A DNA stretch of 64,000 nucleotides from Taibaiella lutea (GTDB lineage: Bacteria; Bacteroidota; Bacteroidia; Chitinophagales; Chitinophagaceae), in assembly GCF_008629695.1 (NCBI RefSeq), contig NZ_VWSH01000003.1, forward strand, positions 245,591 through 309,590, read 5' to 3'. The position numbers were made by a program, and so were the translations under genes. Positions within the stretch are counted from its first letter, which is position 1. Every line of letters starts with the position of its first letter. Positions 1-8,741 of this stretch are shown here, piece by piece. The notes below the pieces were generated by a model. The model was not told the DNA's origin. It did no database searches and worked only from the letters and a program-made list of their open reading frames with translations.

Positions 1-1742
1 TTACGGATCATCTCGGCTCCGACAACGGCCACATTTTCAGCTGGGGCATAGAATTTAATCAAAGCCTTGGCAGCTATTCTTTTTTACCTACTTACCCTGT
101 TACGCATTGGGCTGCCAATGCTGACATCGTTGCTACCTCAAACGGAGGAAGCGATATCACCATCAAACCCACAACTCCGGGGATACATTGTTATACCTAT
201 CAGGTTATGGATGCCTTTAACTGCAGCTATGATACAACTATCTGCCTGTATGTAATTGATCCGGGCAATCCGGGTAAAGATTCTTCTGCCAATCTTTGCC
301 TTGATCAGGAAACTGTAAATGCATTTGATTATTTAGCAGGTAATCCGACTCCCGGCGGCACATGGACCGGAACAGGAGTTACCCCCAATGGAGACTTTAA
401 TCCTGCTGCTGTAGGTGTAGGATATTATCCATTAGAATATAAACTTACAAAATGGCAATGCGACACAACGGCAATAGTTACTTTTCATGTAGTTAACAGC
501 GTGAATATTGATTTCAGCTATGATCTTGGTTTAGGTTGCGTAGTAGATACCGTTCATTTTAACAATCTAAGCGATACCGGAAAATACTGGTGGACATTCG
601 GAGACGGAACCTTCCCTGCTGATACTACCATGAATCCAACACACATATATCAGGATCAGAATTTCTATACTGTAAAATTAATTGTGAAAAATGAGCTTGG
701 ATGTATTGATTCTGCTCTTAAAGTGATTGATATTACTCACCCGATAAATGCTGCGTTTACACAAAGCGCAGATACTATTTGCTTAGGCGAGGGCGCACCT
801 GTGGTTTTCACCGATGCTTCTACCGGCGCTATTACTGATTGGAACTGGAATTTCGGAGAAGGCACTCCATCCACAGCCCAAAACCCTTCTTATATTTTTA
901 CGCAAGCAGGAAATCATACCATTAGGTTGATTGTAAGCGATGCTATACCTTGTTACGATACAGCTTATAAGCAAGTGCAGGTTGATGCAGTTCCTTATTT
1001 CTCTATTTCTCAGGATAAACATATGATTTGTGCCGGTGATGCTTTAAATTTCGAATCGGATTATTACGCTGCTACAATCCGAAACATTGCCTGGAATTTT
1101 GGCGACGGTACCCAATGGAACCAGTTAGGAGCTACTACTCACCGCTATGAAAATTCCGGAATTTACTGGATCACAGCAGATGCAGATTTCGGAGCATGCG
1201 GCATTAGCCATGATACAGATTCTGTTATAGTAACTGCGCTTCCGCTTGTCAATCTTGGGCCCGACAGTGTACTCTGCTTAGATGGCACTGCGCTAACTGT
1301 TGCAGATTTAAATAATGCATCGGATCCTGGCATGCAATGGCAATGGAGCACAGGTGCAACAACACCTTCCATACAAATAGTGCACCCCGGTATCTATTCT
1401 CTGACTGCAACAAAAAATGATTGTGCAACCACTGAAACAATAGAAGTGAATAAAGATTGTTATACCGACATTCCAAATGTATTCACACCGAACGGAGATG
1501 GTGTAAATGATTATTTCTATCCTAAACAATTACTAAGCAAAGGCGTTGTTGGATTCAGCATGACCATTTTCAACAGATGGGGACAAAAAGTATTTGAATC
1601 TACTACGGCAAATGGTCGTGGATGGGATGGTAATTTTAATAATAAAATGCAGCCCGTTGGTGTGTACATTTATCAGATGTCTGTTATAATGAAGAATGGC
1701 CGTTCAGAAGAATATACCGGTAATGTAACTTTAATGAGATAA
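1..1742 (+). CDS. PKD-repeat T9SS type B sorting-domain protein (5' truncated)
   Basis: The reading frame is open from base 3 to the stop at 1740-1742, so the gene starts before the window. About 579 residues are visible. They contain PKD-type repeats, recognisable by WxFGDG or WNFGEG motifs (for example WWTFGDGTF, WNWNFGEG, WNFGDGTQW). The C-terminus is a gliding-motility-associated/type B sorting domain beginning IPNVFTPNGDGVNDYF and ending in a basic residue. Such domains direct export by the type IX secretion system and surface attachment. The first ATG in frame (207) lies inside the protein and is not the real start. The last ~415 residues closely resemble the same region of the next gene, so the two are tandem paralogues. 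The role is probably adhesion or cell-surface structure, but this is inference. Confidence 0.85.
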   Translation, partial: TDHLGSDNGHIFSWGIEFNQSLGSYSFLPTYPVTHWAANADIVATSNGGSDITIKPTTPGIHCYTYQVMDAFNCSYDTTICLYVIDPGNPGKDSSANLCLDQETVNAFDYLAGNPTPGGTWTGTGVTPNGDFNPAAVGVGYYPLEYKLTKWQCDTTAIVTFHVVNSVNIDFSYDLGLGCVVDTVHFNNLSDTGKYWWTFGDGTFPADTTMNPTHIYQDQNFYTVKLIVKNELGCIDSALKVIDITHPINAAFTQSADTICLGEGAPVVFTDASTGAITDWNWNFGEGTPSTAQNPSYIFTQAGNHTIRLIVSDAIPCYDTAYKQVQVDAVPYFSISQDKHMICAGDALNFESDYYAATIRNIAWNFGDGTQWNQLGATTHRYENSGIYWITADADFGACGISHDTDSVIVTALPLVNLGPDSVLCLDGTALTVADLNNASDPGMQWQWSTGATTPSIQIVHPGIYSLTATKNDCATTETIEVNKDCYTDIPNVFTPNGDGVNDYFYPKQLLSKGVVGFSMTIFNRWGQKVFESTTANGRGWDGNFNNKMQPVGVYIYQMSVIMKNGRSEEYTGNVTLMR

Positions 1743-1877
1743 CCCCCATTTTTTCTTATTTTATTAAATGAAATAGTACATAACAGTTTGAGCAACTTGT
1801 ATGTACTATTTCGTTTAATTACCTTTTATAATTGCACATTCCTGTTCTAAATAGTTCTTTTTGTTGTTAGATTAATT

Positions 1878-1885
1878 TATATTTG
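1878..1885 (+). promoter_or_regulatory. Putative Bacteroidota -7 element TATATTTG
   Basis: A perfect TAnnTTTG match lies in the 271-bp gap before the PKD protein at 2014. A TTTG at 1860-1863 is only 14 nt upstream, shorter than the usual -33/-7 spacing. It would give a leader of about 120 nt. Confidence 0.35.
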
Positions 1886-2013
1886 TAGGGCTTGAATTTG
1901 ATTAGCAGATTGTTTGTTCTGAACGTGGCTGAAAATATGATGTCTTTTGTGCCAAAACCAGTTTTAATCTTAAATACAGAATTAAACCACACAAAATAAA
2001 ATCTTCAATATTT

Positions 2014-4617
2014 GTGAAAAAAATCTATACTCTATTTGCATTATTGTTTCTTGCAACGTCTGGTTTAAAAGCCCAAATATCGTTGCAATACAATGATACC
2101 ACGCTTTGCCCGGGGCAAACTATTACGATGTGTGCTTCTTTAACCGGATTGGCAGATGCCTTGAATTCTGACGATCAGTCCAGCGGCATTATTAATTTAG
2201 GTTTCCCTTTCGTTTTTTTCGGCAATACTTATACCAAATGCGTAGCATCCGGCAACGGGATGATCAATTTTGATACAACGTTAGCCAATACCGGATGGGG
2301 ATGGACCTGGGGACAAATAACAGGCGGAACAAATCCTGTTGCAAATGAGGCCATTTTTGCCACATTTTGCGATTTATTTCTTCCTTCAGGCGGACAAATC
2401 AGATATCAACGCCTGGGTTCTGTAGGCCAAAGAAAATTTATCATTGAATGGTGCCAGGTACCCGTTTACTCAGGAGCATGTGCTTCTGCTATTGTTACAA
2501 CTCAGATTGTTTTATATGAAGGTTCCAATCTGATTGAAATTCATACAACTAATCTTCCGGCAATAGGTCCATCTTGCCCAAGTGCTTCACCTGGATATTA
2601 TCAACAGGTAGTTCAGGGTGTGCGTAATAGTGACGGTTCAGCATCTTTCTTCCCTACCAACAGAGATCCTGTTGTTAGCACAACCAACTGGGCAGTTACA
2701 GGTCTTGCTAACGATGCTGTGAGATTTACGCCCACCAGTAATACCAACTATACTATTACACCAATTCCTTTTAATCCATTTCCTATCATTGACTCTGTTT
2801 ACTCTGATAATTTAAAATGGTATGCTCCCAATACAACAACACCTTTTGCGACAGGTGCCTGTGCAACCACAACGGTCCTGCCCGGTGTAAATTATTATAC
2901 TGTTCACTATGACGGCATTGCAGGCTGTCAGGCAGATAGTGCGCACCTTATAGACACCGTGCATATCCTTTATGGTGCTAAATATGATACTTTAAATGTG
3001 GACATATGCGTTGGCAGTACTTACAATTTTTATGGGCATGCACTTCATCAAACAGGTCAATACGATACGACTTTTTCAACTGTCGGAGGTTGTGACAGCG
3101 TTATTACTTTAAATCTATCTGTTAATCCTTATCCGATTGTTTCGCTTACGGATACAACCTCTCGTGTCATTCTCTGCAGAGATGTAAACGGAACTATTGC
3201 TCTTTCAAATCCTGCAAGTAATTATAGTTACCAATGGTATCGGAATGATTCGCTTTTAACGGGACAAACGGCATCATCTATCAGCTCATCAATTCCCGGA
3301 GCTTATAAAGTAGCAGTTACTACAGACAAAGGCTGTTCATCCGTTTCGCAAACCGTTCATTTTGAGACGGACGCTATTCATGTTGATTTTAATATTGACT
3401 TGTTTAAAGGCTGTGTAAACGATACTATACGACTTACCAACCTAAGTACCGTAAACAGTACCTATAAATGGAATTTTGGAGATGGAACTTTTCCTCCTGA
3501 TACAACCTTAAATCCGACACATATCTATCAGACGCAGAACGTTTACTTTATTAAATTAATAGCTACAGATACCAACGGTTGTGTTGATTCAACACTTAAA
3601 CAAGTCAATACGCTACACCCTTTAAATGCTGCATTTACATCAAGTGCAGATACAATTTGTCTAAGTGAAGGAGCTCCTGTAGTCTTTACAGATCAGTCCG
3701 TTGGCGCCACTTCCTGGAATTGGAATTTTGGTGAGGGTTCTCCTGTAAATACGCAAAATGCATCTTATACTTTTACACAACACGGGGCGCATAATGTAAG
3801 GCTGGTTATTCACGATGATATTCCATGTTATGATACAGTTTACCATATAGTACAAGTAGATTCTGTACCTTACTTTTCTATTGCTCAGGATAAACATGTT
3901 ATGTGTGCCGGTGAGCAGTTAGATTTCACCTCTGACTTTTATGCAACAACGCTCAGAAGCATTTCATGGAACTTTGGAGATGGTTCTCAATGGAACCAAT
4001 CAGGTGCAACTTCACATCATTATGAAAATCCCGGTATATACTGGATTAATGTAGATGCAGATTTTGGTGTTTGTGGAATAAGCCATGCCATGGATTCCAT
4101 TGTGGTAAATGCCTTCCCGATAGTTGATCTTGGCCCTGACAGCGTGTTGTGTTTAAATGCATCAGCTATCAGAGTTGCTGATTTACACAATACGGGAGAC
4201 CCTTCTATACAATGGGCGTGGAATACAGGAGCAACAACTCCATTCATTGAAGTCAATACGCCAGGAACTTATTCTGTAACCGCTACTAAAAATGATTGTT
4301 CCACCACTGAAAGCATTACAATAAATAAGGATTGTTACAACGACATTCCAAATGTATTTACGCCAAATGGCGATGGTGTAAACGATTATTTTTATCCTAA
4401 ACAATTGCTGAGTAAGGGTGTAGTCGGATTTAGCATGACTGTATTCGACCGTTGGGGACAAAAAGTATTTGAAAGCAATACACCTAATGGACGTGGATGG
4501 GATGGTAAGTTCAATAATAAGGTTCAACCGATGGGAGTATATATCTATCAGATGTCTGTTGTTATGAAAAATGGCCGTACTGAAGAATTCACCGGCAATG
4601 TAACTTTGGTAAGATAA
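2014..4617 (+). CDS. Large PKD-repeat T9SS type B sorting-domain secreted protein
   Basis: This 867-residue protein starts at GTG 2014. No in-frame ATG fits better, and a clean signal peptide (basic KK, hydrophobic core, cleavage near LKAQ at residues 18-21) follows at once. The N-terminal half has a beta-rich domain, then a Cys-containing module with the pattern ICVGSTYNF...GCDSV...LNLSVNPYP. Three PKD-like repeats follow (WNFGDGTF, WNWNFGEG, WNFGDGSQW). A type B sorting domain with IPNVFTPNGDGVNDYFYPK ends the protein at a terminal Arg. It is expected to be exported by the T9SS and held on the surface or released. It is a tandem paralogue of the upstream gene; its N-terminal half is probably what specialises it. 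The exact ligand or function cannot be read from sequence. Confidence 0.88.
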   Translation: MKKIYTLFALLFLATSGLKAQISLQYNDTTLCPGQTITMCASLTGLADALNSDDQSSGIINLGFPFVFFGNTYTKCVASGNGMINFDTTLANTGWGWTWGQITGGTNPVANEAIFATFCDLFLPSGGQIRYQRLGSVGQRKFIIEWCQVPVYSGACASAIVTTQIVLYEGSNLIEIHTTNLPAIGPSCPSASPGYYQQVVQGVRNSDGSASFFPTNRDPVVSTTNWAVTGLANDAVRFTPTSNTNYTITPIPFNPFPIIDSVYSDNLKWYAPNTTTPFATGACATTTVLPGVNYYTVHYDGIAGCQADSAHLIDTVHILYGAKYDTLNVDICVGSTYNFYGHALHQTGQYDTTFSTVGGCDSVITLNLSVNPYPIVSLTDTTSRVILCRDVNGTIALSNPASNYSYQWYRNDSLLTGQTASSISSSIPGAYKVAVTTDKGCSSVSQTVHFETDAIHVDFNIDLFKGCVNDTIRLTNLSTVNSTYKWNFGDGTFPPDTTLNPTHIYQTQNVYFIKLIATDTNGCVDSTLKQVNTLHPLNAAFTSSADTICLSEGAPVVFTDQSVGATSWNWNFGEGSPVNTQNASYTFTQHGAHNVRLVIHDDIPCYDTVYHIVQVDSVPYFSIAQDKHVMCAGEQLDFTSDFYATTLRSISWNFGDGSQWNQSGATSHHYENPGIYWINVDADFGVCGISHAMDSIVVNAFPIVDLGPDSVLCLNASAIRVADLHNTGDPSIQWAWNTGATTPFIEVNTPGTYSVTATKNDCSTTESITINKDCYNDIPNVFTPNGDGVNDYFYPKQLLSKGVVGFSMTVFDRWGQKVFESNTPNGRGWDGKFNNKVQPMGVYIYQMSVVMKNGRTEEFTGNVTLVR

Positions 4618-4640
4618 TTTACAATACAGACAGATACAAA

Positions 4641-4680
4641 AAAGGTCAGGTTTTTTTAAAAACCTGACCTTTTTATTTAT
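4641..4680. terminator. Bidirectional rho-independent terminator
   Basis: The stem AAAGGTCAGGTTTTT/AAAAACCTGACCTTT (4641-4655 with 4658-4672) is followed by T-rich sequence on both strands. It separates the converging PKD gene and the metallo-hydrolase gene. Confidence 0.9.
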
Positions 4681-4690
4681 CAGAAAGAGA

Positions 4691-6094
4691 TTAAGCCCTT
4701 GCCTCGGTAGGCTTTACTACCGGAATACCTTTCATATCTTTAATTTTACCAAAACCGCCTAATACATTTCTCAGATTATGAAAGCCCTGACGCTTCATTA
4801 AAGAACAGGCAATTACACTACGGTAGCCCCCTGCACAATGAACATACAGATTAGCTTCATCGTCTATTTGCGCCATGTGCAACGGATTCACCAATTCACT
4901 CAATGGCATATTCTCCGCTCCCTTAACATGTCCGCTTTCAAACTCAGCAGGCTTTCTGACATCAATTACCTGCAGTTTGTTATCGAAAGGAATATCCATC
5001 GCTAATTCTTCCGGTTCAATATCAATGATGATATCGATTTTCTTATCTGCATTCAACCATGCTTCAAAGCCCCCGTCCAGATAACCGATTACTTTATCAA
5101 ACCCTACACGTGCCAGACGAATCACGGTTTCTTCTTCTTTACCTTCATCTGTTACCAAAACAATATTGGTATCAAAAGGCAAAATACTTCCGGCCCATTC
5201 TGCAAACCGTCCGTCAAGCCCGATGCTTATAGATTCAGGGACAAAGCCATTGGTAAATTCTGTAGAATTCCTTGTATCTAAAATAATAGCGCCTTCTTTT
5301 ACGCATTTTTCAAATTCAGCTATGGTTAAAGCTTTCAAAGCATTTGTTCTGATAGCATCCATACTTTCATAACCTCTGGAATTAATTTCCGCATTGATAG
5401 GAAAATAAGCAGGGGGTGCATTTAAACCTGTTGTTACTTCTTTTACAAATGCCTCAACTGTTTGATCCTGCAAAGCATAGTTCGTCGCTTTTTGAGTACC
5501 TATCGTACTGAATGTTTCTTTACCCAGATTCTTTCCACAAGCAGAACCGGGGCCATGGGCCGGATAAACTATAACATGATCCTGCAGGGTTTTGATTTTG
5601 GTGTTCAATGAATTGTACATCATTGTAGCTAAATCTTCCTTGCTTAGATTACCGCTGAACAAATCAGGACGGCCTACATCACCCACAAATAATGTGTCGC
5701 CCGTAAATACAGCATAATCCCTTCCTTCTTCATCTGACAACAAATAACAAGTACTTTCCAAAGTATGGCCGGGCGTATGCAGTACTTTCATCTTCAGATT
5801 ACCGATGTTGAAAACTTCACCGTCTTTTGCCAAATGAAAATCGAAAGCGGCATTTGTTTGAGGACCATAAACAATAGTAGCACCCGTGGCCTTTGCCAGG
5901 TCTAAATGACCACTTACGAAGTCGGCGTGAAAATGTGTTTCAAAAATGTATTTGATAGTAACATCATGCTCCTCTGCTAATTTTAAATAAGCATCAATAT
6001 CACGAAGCGGGTCAATGACAGCAGCTTCTCCATCATCTGCGATAAAATAAGCCGCCTCACTGAGGCAACTTGTATATAATTGTTCTACAAACAT
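4691..6094 (-). CDS. MBL-fold hydrolase with two rhodanese domains (persulfide dioxygenase-like)
   Basis: The 467-residue protein has an N-terminal metallo-beta-lactamase domain with the metal motif THFHAD (H54, H56, D58), then HTPGHT, GDTLFVGDVGRPD and an AHGPGSACG segment, as in ETHE1/persulfide dioxygenase-type proteins. Two rhodanese-like domains follow (roughly 255-350 and 365-460). The first lacks a catalytic Cys (VTDEGKEE at the loop). The second keeps it in HCAGGYRS (C420). Known relatives oxidise glutathione persulfide or move sulfane sulfur, so a cytoplasmic role in sulfide/persulfide handling is likely. The start ATG at 6094 is followed directly by the conserved fold. The gene is monocistronic with its own TACTTTTG promoter. 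Substrate assignment is inference from the family. Confidence 0.9.
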   Translation of the reverse strand: MFVEQLYTSCLSEAAYFIADDGEAAVIDPLRDIDAYLKLAEEHDVTIKYIFETHFHADFVSGHLDLAKATGATIVYGPQTNAAFDFHLAKDGEVFNIGNLKMKVLHTPGHTLESTCYLLSDEEGRDYAVFTGDTLFVGDVGRPDLFSGNLSKEDLATMMYNSLNTKIKTLQDHVIVYPAHGPGSACGKNLGKETFSTIGTQKATNYALQDQTVEAFVKEVTTGLNAPPAYFPINAEINSRGYESMDAIRTNALKALTIAEFEKCVKEGAIILDTRNSTEFTNGFVPESISIGLDGRFAEWAGSILPFDTNIVLVTDEGKEEETVIRLARVGFDKVIGYLDGGFEAWLNADKKIDIIIDIEPEELAMDIPFDNKLQVIDVRKPAEFESGHVKGAENMPLSELVNPLHMAQIDDEANLYVHCAGGYRSVIACSLMKRQGFHNLRNVLGGFGKIKDMKGIPVVKPTEARA

Positions 6095-6142
6095 AAATTC
6101 ATTTCAATTTTAAAGGGGCAAAAATTGTGCTTTCGCCTGTTG

Positions 6143-6150
6143 CAAAAGTA
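6143..6150 (-). promoter_or_regulatory. -7 element TACTTTTG of the MBL/rhodanese gene
   Basis: On the minus strand the bases read TACTTTTG, a perfect TAnnTTTG match about 49 nt upstream of the ATG at 6094. No clear -33 TTTG was seen. Confidence 0.55.
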
Positions 6151-6261
6151 CGCAATATCTTCAGGAAAGATATTCGTTGGGGCAATCGTAATATAAACAG
6201 AAATAATCAGGTTTATCGGACTGAAAACAATTGCATGCTCATTTAAGTTCAGATTAAAGTA

Positions 6262-7002
6262 TTAATCTTCTATTTTAAAATAGACCTTTTTATCGCCCAT
6301 TAAAGCAAATGGAGGTTCAAATCCGGGCATATAGGTTGCCCTTATTGTTTTTTCAATCGTACCGGCATCCCGGTTCAAATCAATTTGTTTCAGTTGTTGA
6401 ATTTCGTTCCTGAAATGAAGATGTTCTTTACGGGTTTTAAATAATTCGGATTGTGGCGTTTTTTCGTATTTGCCTTGAATTAAATCTGCGACAGAGGTTT
6501 CGAATAATCGAATTGCAGCGCTGAATGTAAGTTCATACAAATCATTCACCCAGCAATTTTCCGGTACGGAAAATCTTTCTTCAAATAACAAGGCCCCATG
6601 ATCTATTCTGGTATCCATTTCATGGATAGAGACGCCAAATTCTTTTACTTCGTCCATTATGGCAAAAGAAAACTGATTGCAGCCACGATATTCCGGCAAC
6701 GGAGCCAAATGCAGGTTCACGGCTATTTTTGCAGCTTTTTGAATATGAGAAGTCTTTAGCAATTCATGATGCTGAACAGAATAAATAATATCGCATTCAG
6801 GTATTTCATCCAGGCTTCCAATCAATGGAATTTTATGTTCGTTTGCTAATGCTGCCAGGTCATTTCCGTCACCGAACTCTGTACGTAAACGAGTCCTGAT
6901 TCCGATAACTTCAATATTCAGCACATCTTTATGATTCAGCAAATACTGCAAACATTGATAGCCTATTGGTTTGGAACCTAAAAAAACAATTTTTGTTGCC
7001 AT
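6262..7002 (-). CDS. Formyltransferase family protein (Fmt-like fold)
   Basis: The start is taken at ATG 7002. An in-frame GTG two codons upstream is less likely because it overlaps a TATTTTTG promoter element. The 246-residue protein begins with a Rossmann-like strand (TKIVFLGSKPIG). It keeps the formyltransferase catalytic triad in order: N96 and H98 in NLHLAPLPEYRG, and D134 in MDTRIDHGALL, with the same spacing as N108/H110/D146 of methionyl-tRNA formyltransferase. It is shorter than Fmt (about 310 residues) and lacks the C-terminal tRNA-binding domain. It is therefore more likely to act on a small molecule such as an amino sugar nucleotide using 10-formyltetrahydrofolate. No sugar-biosynthesis genes adjoin it, so the substrate stays open. 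Confidence 0.82.
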   Translation of the reverse strand: MATKIVFLGSKPIGYQCLQYLLNHKDVLNIEVIGIRTRLRTEFGDGNDLAALANEHKIPLIGSLDEIPECDIIYSVQHHELLKTSHIQKAAKIAVNLHLAPLPEYRGCNQFSFAIMDEVKEFGVSIHEMDTRIDHGALLFEERFSVPENCWVNDLYELTFSAAIRLFETSVADLIQGKYEKTPQSELFKTRKEHLHFRNEIQQLKQIDLNRDAGTIEKTIRATYMPGFEPPFALMGDKKVYFKIED

Positions 7003-7007
7003 GGCCA

Positions 7008-7015
7008 CAAAAATA
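7008..7015 (-). promoter_or_regulatory. -7 element TATTTTTG next to the formyltransferase start
   Basis: A perfect TAnnTTTG on the minus strand ends only 5 nt before the ATG at 7002. Transcription would begin at or very near the start codon, giving a leaderless or near-leaderless mRNA. Confidence 0.45.
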
Positions 7016-7136
7016 AGTATATAATGTGCTCAAAGGACATGATATGCTTTAAAATAACACTTGACTTTATTCAACCGCATTGAGTTTCCCTATTTTTTAA
7101 TAGGCAAAACTTTATTACTATTCCGAAAAGGGCGTT

Positions 7137-7144
7137 TATCTTTG
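7137..7144 (+). promoter_or_regulatory. -7 element TATCTTTG of ahpC
   Basis: A perfect TAnnTTTG lies 43 nt before the ahpC ATG. A TTTA at 7111-7114 could be a weak -33 element. The inverted repeat CCTATT-N4-AATAGG at 7089-7104 lies just upstream and could be an operator. Confidence 0.6.
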
Positions 7145-7187
7145 CGACGCAAAAACAAAATAGTAATTCAAAAATTCAAAATTTAAA

Positions 7188-7772
7188 ATGAGTAACAAAA
7201 CAGCTTCAGTAGGTAGCAAATTCCCTGAGTTTAAGAAAAAAGCAGTAGTAGCCAATGCATTAAATGCAACAGCGCCCGGACAAGAATTCGCAGAAATTAC
7301 AAATGAAATCCACACAAAAGCAGGCCAATGGATGGTTATGTTTTGGTGGCCAAAAGATTTCACTTTTGTATGCCCTACAGAAATTGCTGCATTCAACAAT
7401 GCATTTGGAGAATTTGATGATCGTGATACAGTATTGATTGGAGCCTCAACAGATTCTGAATTTGTACACCTTGCATGGAGAAAAGACCATGATGATTTAC
7501 GTGGTTTGAAATTCCCTATGTTGGCTGATACTTCAAAATCATTGGCTGAAGAATTAGGTATTTTGCAAGCAGAAGAAAAAATCGCTTACCGTGCTACTTT
7601 TATCGTTGACCCTCAAGGAATTATTCGTTGGGTAAATGTAAATGATTTGAGTGTTGGTCGTAATGTGGATGAGGTTTTACGTGTATTGGATGCACTTCAG
7701 ACAGATGAGCTTTGCCCTTGCAACTGGAAAAAAGGTGAAACCACTTTGACAGCACAACTGCAGGAAGCATAA
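7188..7772 (+). CDS. ahpC: Alkyl hydroperoxide reductase C (peroxiredoxin)
   Basis: This 194-residue AhpC/TSA peroxiredoxin has the peroxidatic Cys in FTFVCPTE (C62) and two C-terminal cysteines in ELCPCNW (C176 and C178). That three-Cys layout matches mycobacterial AhpC (C61, C174, C176), which is reduced by AhpD. The next gene here is an AhpD. The enzyme reduces H2O2, organic hydroperoxides and peroxynitrite in the cytoplasm. The ATG start directly precedes the conserved N-terminus, and the promoter sits 43 nt upstream. No OxyR or PerR gene is adjacent. Confidence 0.95.
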   Translation: MSNKTASVGSKFPEFKKKAVVANALNATAPGQEFAEITNEIHTKAGQWMVMFWWPKDFTFVCPTEIAAFNNAFGEFDDRDTVLIGASTDSEFVHLAWRKDHDDLRGLKFPMLADTSKSLAEELGILQAEEKIAYRATFIVDPQGIIRWVNVNDLSVGRNVDEVLRVLDALQTDELCPCNWKKGETTLTAQLQEA

Positions 7773-7794
7773 TTTTAATTAAGACATGAGATTT

Positions 7795-7855
7795 GAGATG
7801 TGCGTATTGAGATTTAAAAAAGATTTCAATATTCGCATCTCTTCCTTTTTATTTT
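7795..7855 (+). terminator. Hairpin between ahpC and ahpD
   Basis: An imperfect inverted repeat pairs GAGATG...ATTGAGAT with ATTTCAAT...CATCTC (7795-7841). A T-rich tract (CTTCCTTTTTATTTT) follows. It may partly terminate transcription so that ahpC is made in excess over ahpD. Confidence 0.5.
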
Positions 7856-7896
7856 AAAATAGGAATTTAATTTTTCAAATACCATCTCTAAATATA

Positions 7897-8472
7897 ATGA
7901 ACGATACGATTCAGAATCTGTTTACAGATTTACAAATTCCGGCTGATCATAAAAGTATAAGCCTTGAAAGACTGGCTGCTGTTGACAGCCGTTTTTTAAA
8001 AGATTTAAAACTGAATGTTGCAGCGGTATTAAAAAGTGCCCACATTAATAAGAAAGAGTCCTACCTCCTTGCCCTTTCAGTTGCTGTAAATGAAAAGTCA
8101 GATGTTCTGATAAATTCCTTCGAAGCCTTGGCACGTCTGGAAGGTGCTACAGATGCAGATATTGCGGAAATTCATGCTTGTACCTCTATCATGAAAGCCA
8201 ACAATATTTTCTATCGCTTCCGTCATTACATGCACGATAATCAGTACTACAATAATACACCTGCAGGCTTGCGCATGAGCACTATGATGAATCCTGTTCT
8301 GGGCAAAGAGTTTTTTGAATTGGTAAGTCTTGTTGTGTCTTCATTAAACGGCTGTGAGCTATGTGTTACATCACACGAAGCATCTGTAAAACAACACGGT
8401 GCAAGCGAAGCAAGAGTATATGACGCTATTCGTTTAGGCGCTGTAGTGAAGAGCCTGGTGGTGGTTTTGTAA
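7897..8472 (+). CDS. ahpD: Alkyl hydroperoxide reductase AhpD / carboxymuconolactone decarboxylase family
   Basis: The 191-residue protein aligns along its length with AhpD, including NNIFYRFRHY, GLRMSTMMNP and the C-terminal GCELCVTSHE motif. The CxxC is C153/C156 with H160 following and a Glu (E141) twelve residues before C153, matching E118, C130, C133 and H137 of mycobacterial AhpD. The position equal to catalytic H132, between the two cysteines, is Leu here. AhpD accepts electrons, in mycobacteria from dihydrolipoamide proteins, and reduces AhpC. Its place 124 nt after ahpC supports this partnership. No own promoter was found, so read-through past the intergenic hairpin is likely. Confidence 0.9.
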   Translation: MNDTIQNLFTDLQIPADHKSISLERLAAVDSRFLKDLKLNVAAVLKSAHINKKESYLLALSVAVNEKSDVLINSFEALARLEGATDADIAEIHACTSIMKANNIFYRFRHYMHDNQYYNNTPAGLRMSTMMNPVLGKEFFELVSLVVSSLNGCELCVTSHEASVKQHGASEARVYDAIRLGAVVKSLVVVL

Positions 8473-8510
8473 AAAAGGCTGTAACTTTATACATCTTAAA
8501 ACAGCAAAGT

Positions 8511-8741
8511 ATGAGTGTGCAATATATTTCAGATAGTCATGGTGTAACTACCGGGGTTTTTATTCCAATCAATGAATGGAATGAATTAAAGGACAAGTAT
8601 AAAGACATTGAGGATGAATCATCTGATGGTGTGCCGGAATGGCAAAAGGAAATCGTTCTCAAAAGAATAGCACAATATGAAAAGGATGGCATAATGTTAG
8701 ATTTTGATGAGGCTATGAAAGATATTGAAAAAGATCTTTGA
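8511..8741 (+). CDS. Small antitoxin of a type II toxin-antitoxin pair
   Basis: This 76-residue acidic protein overlaps the following ParE-like toxin by one base (TGATG, 8739-8743), the usual antitoxin-then-toxin order. Its N-terminus (SVQYISDSHGVTTGVFIPINEWNEL) resembles the short beta strands of Phd/RelB-like or related Bacteroidota antitoxins. The C-terminal half, rich in Glu, Asp and Lys, probably wraps the toxin. It is likely to neutralise the toxin and repress the pair's own promoter. The exact antitoxin family is not certain. Confidence 0.75.
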   Translation: MSVQYISDSHGVTTGVFIPINEWNELKDKYKDIEDESSDGVPEWQKEIVLKRIAQYEKDGIMLDFDEAMKDIEKDL

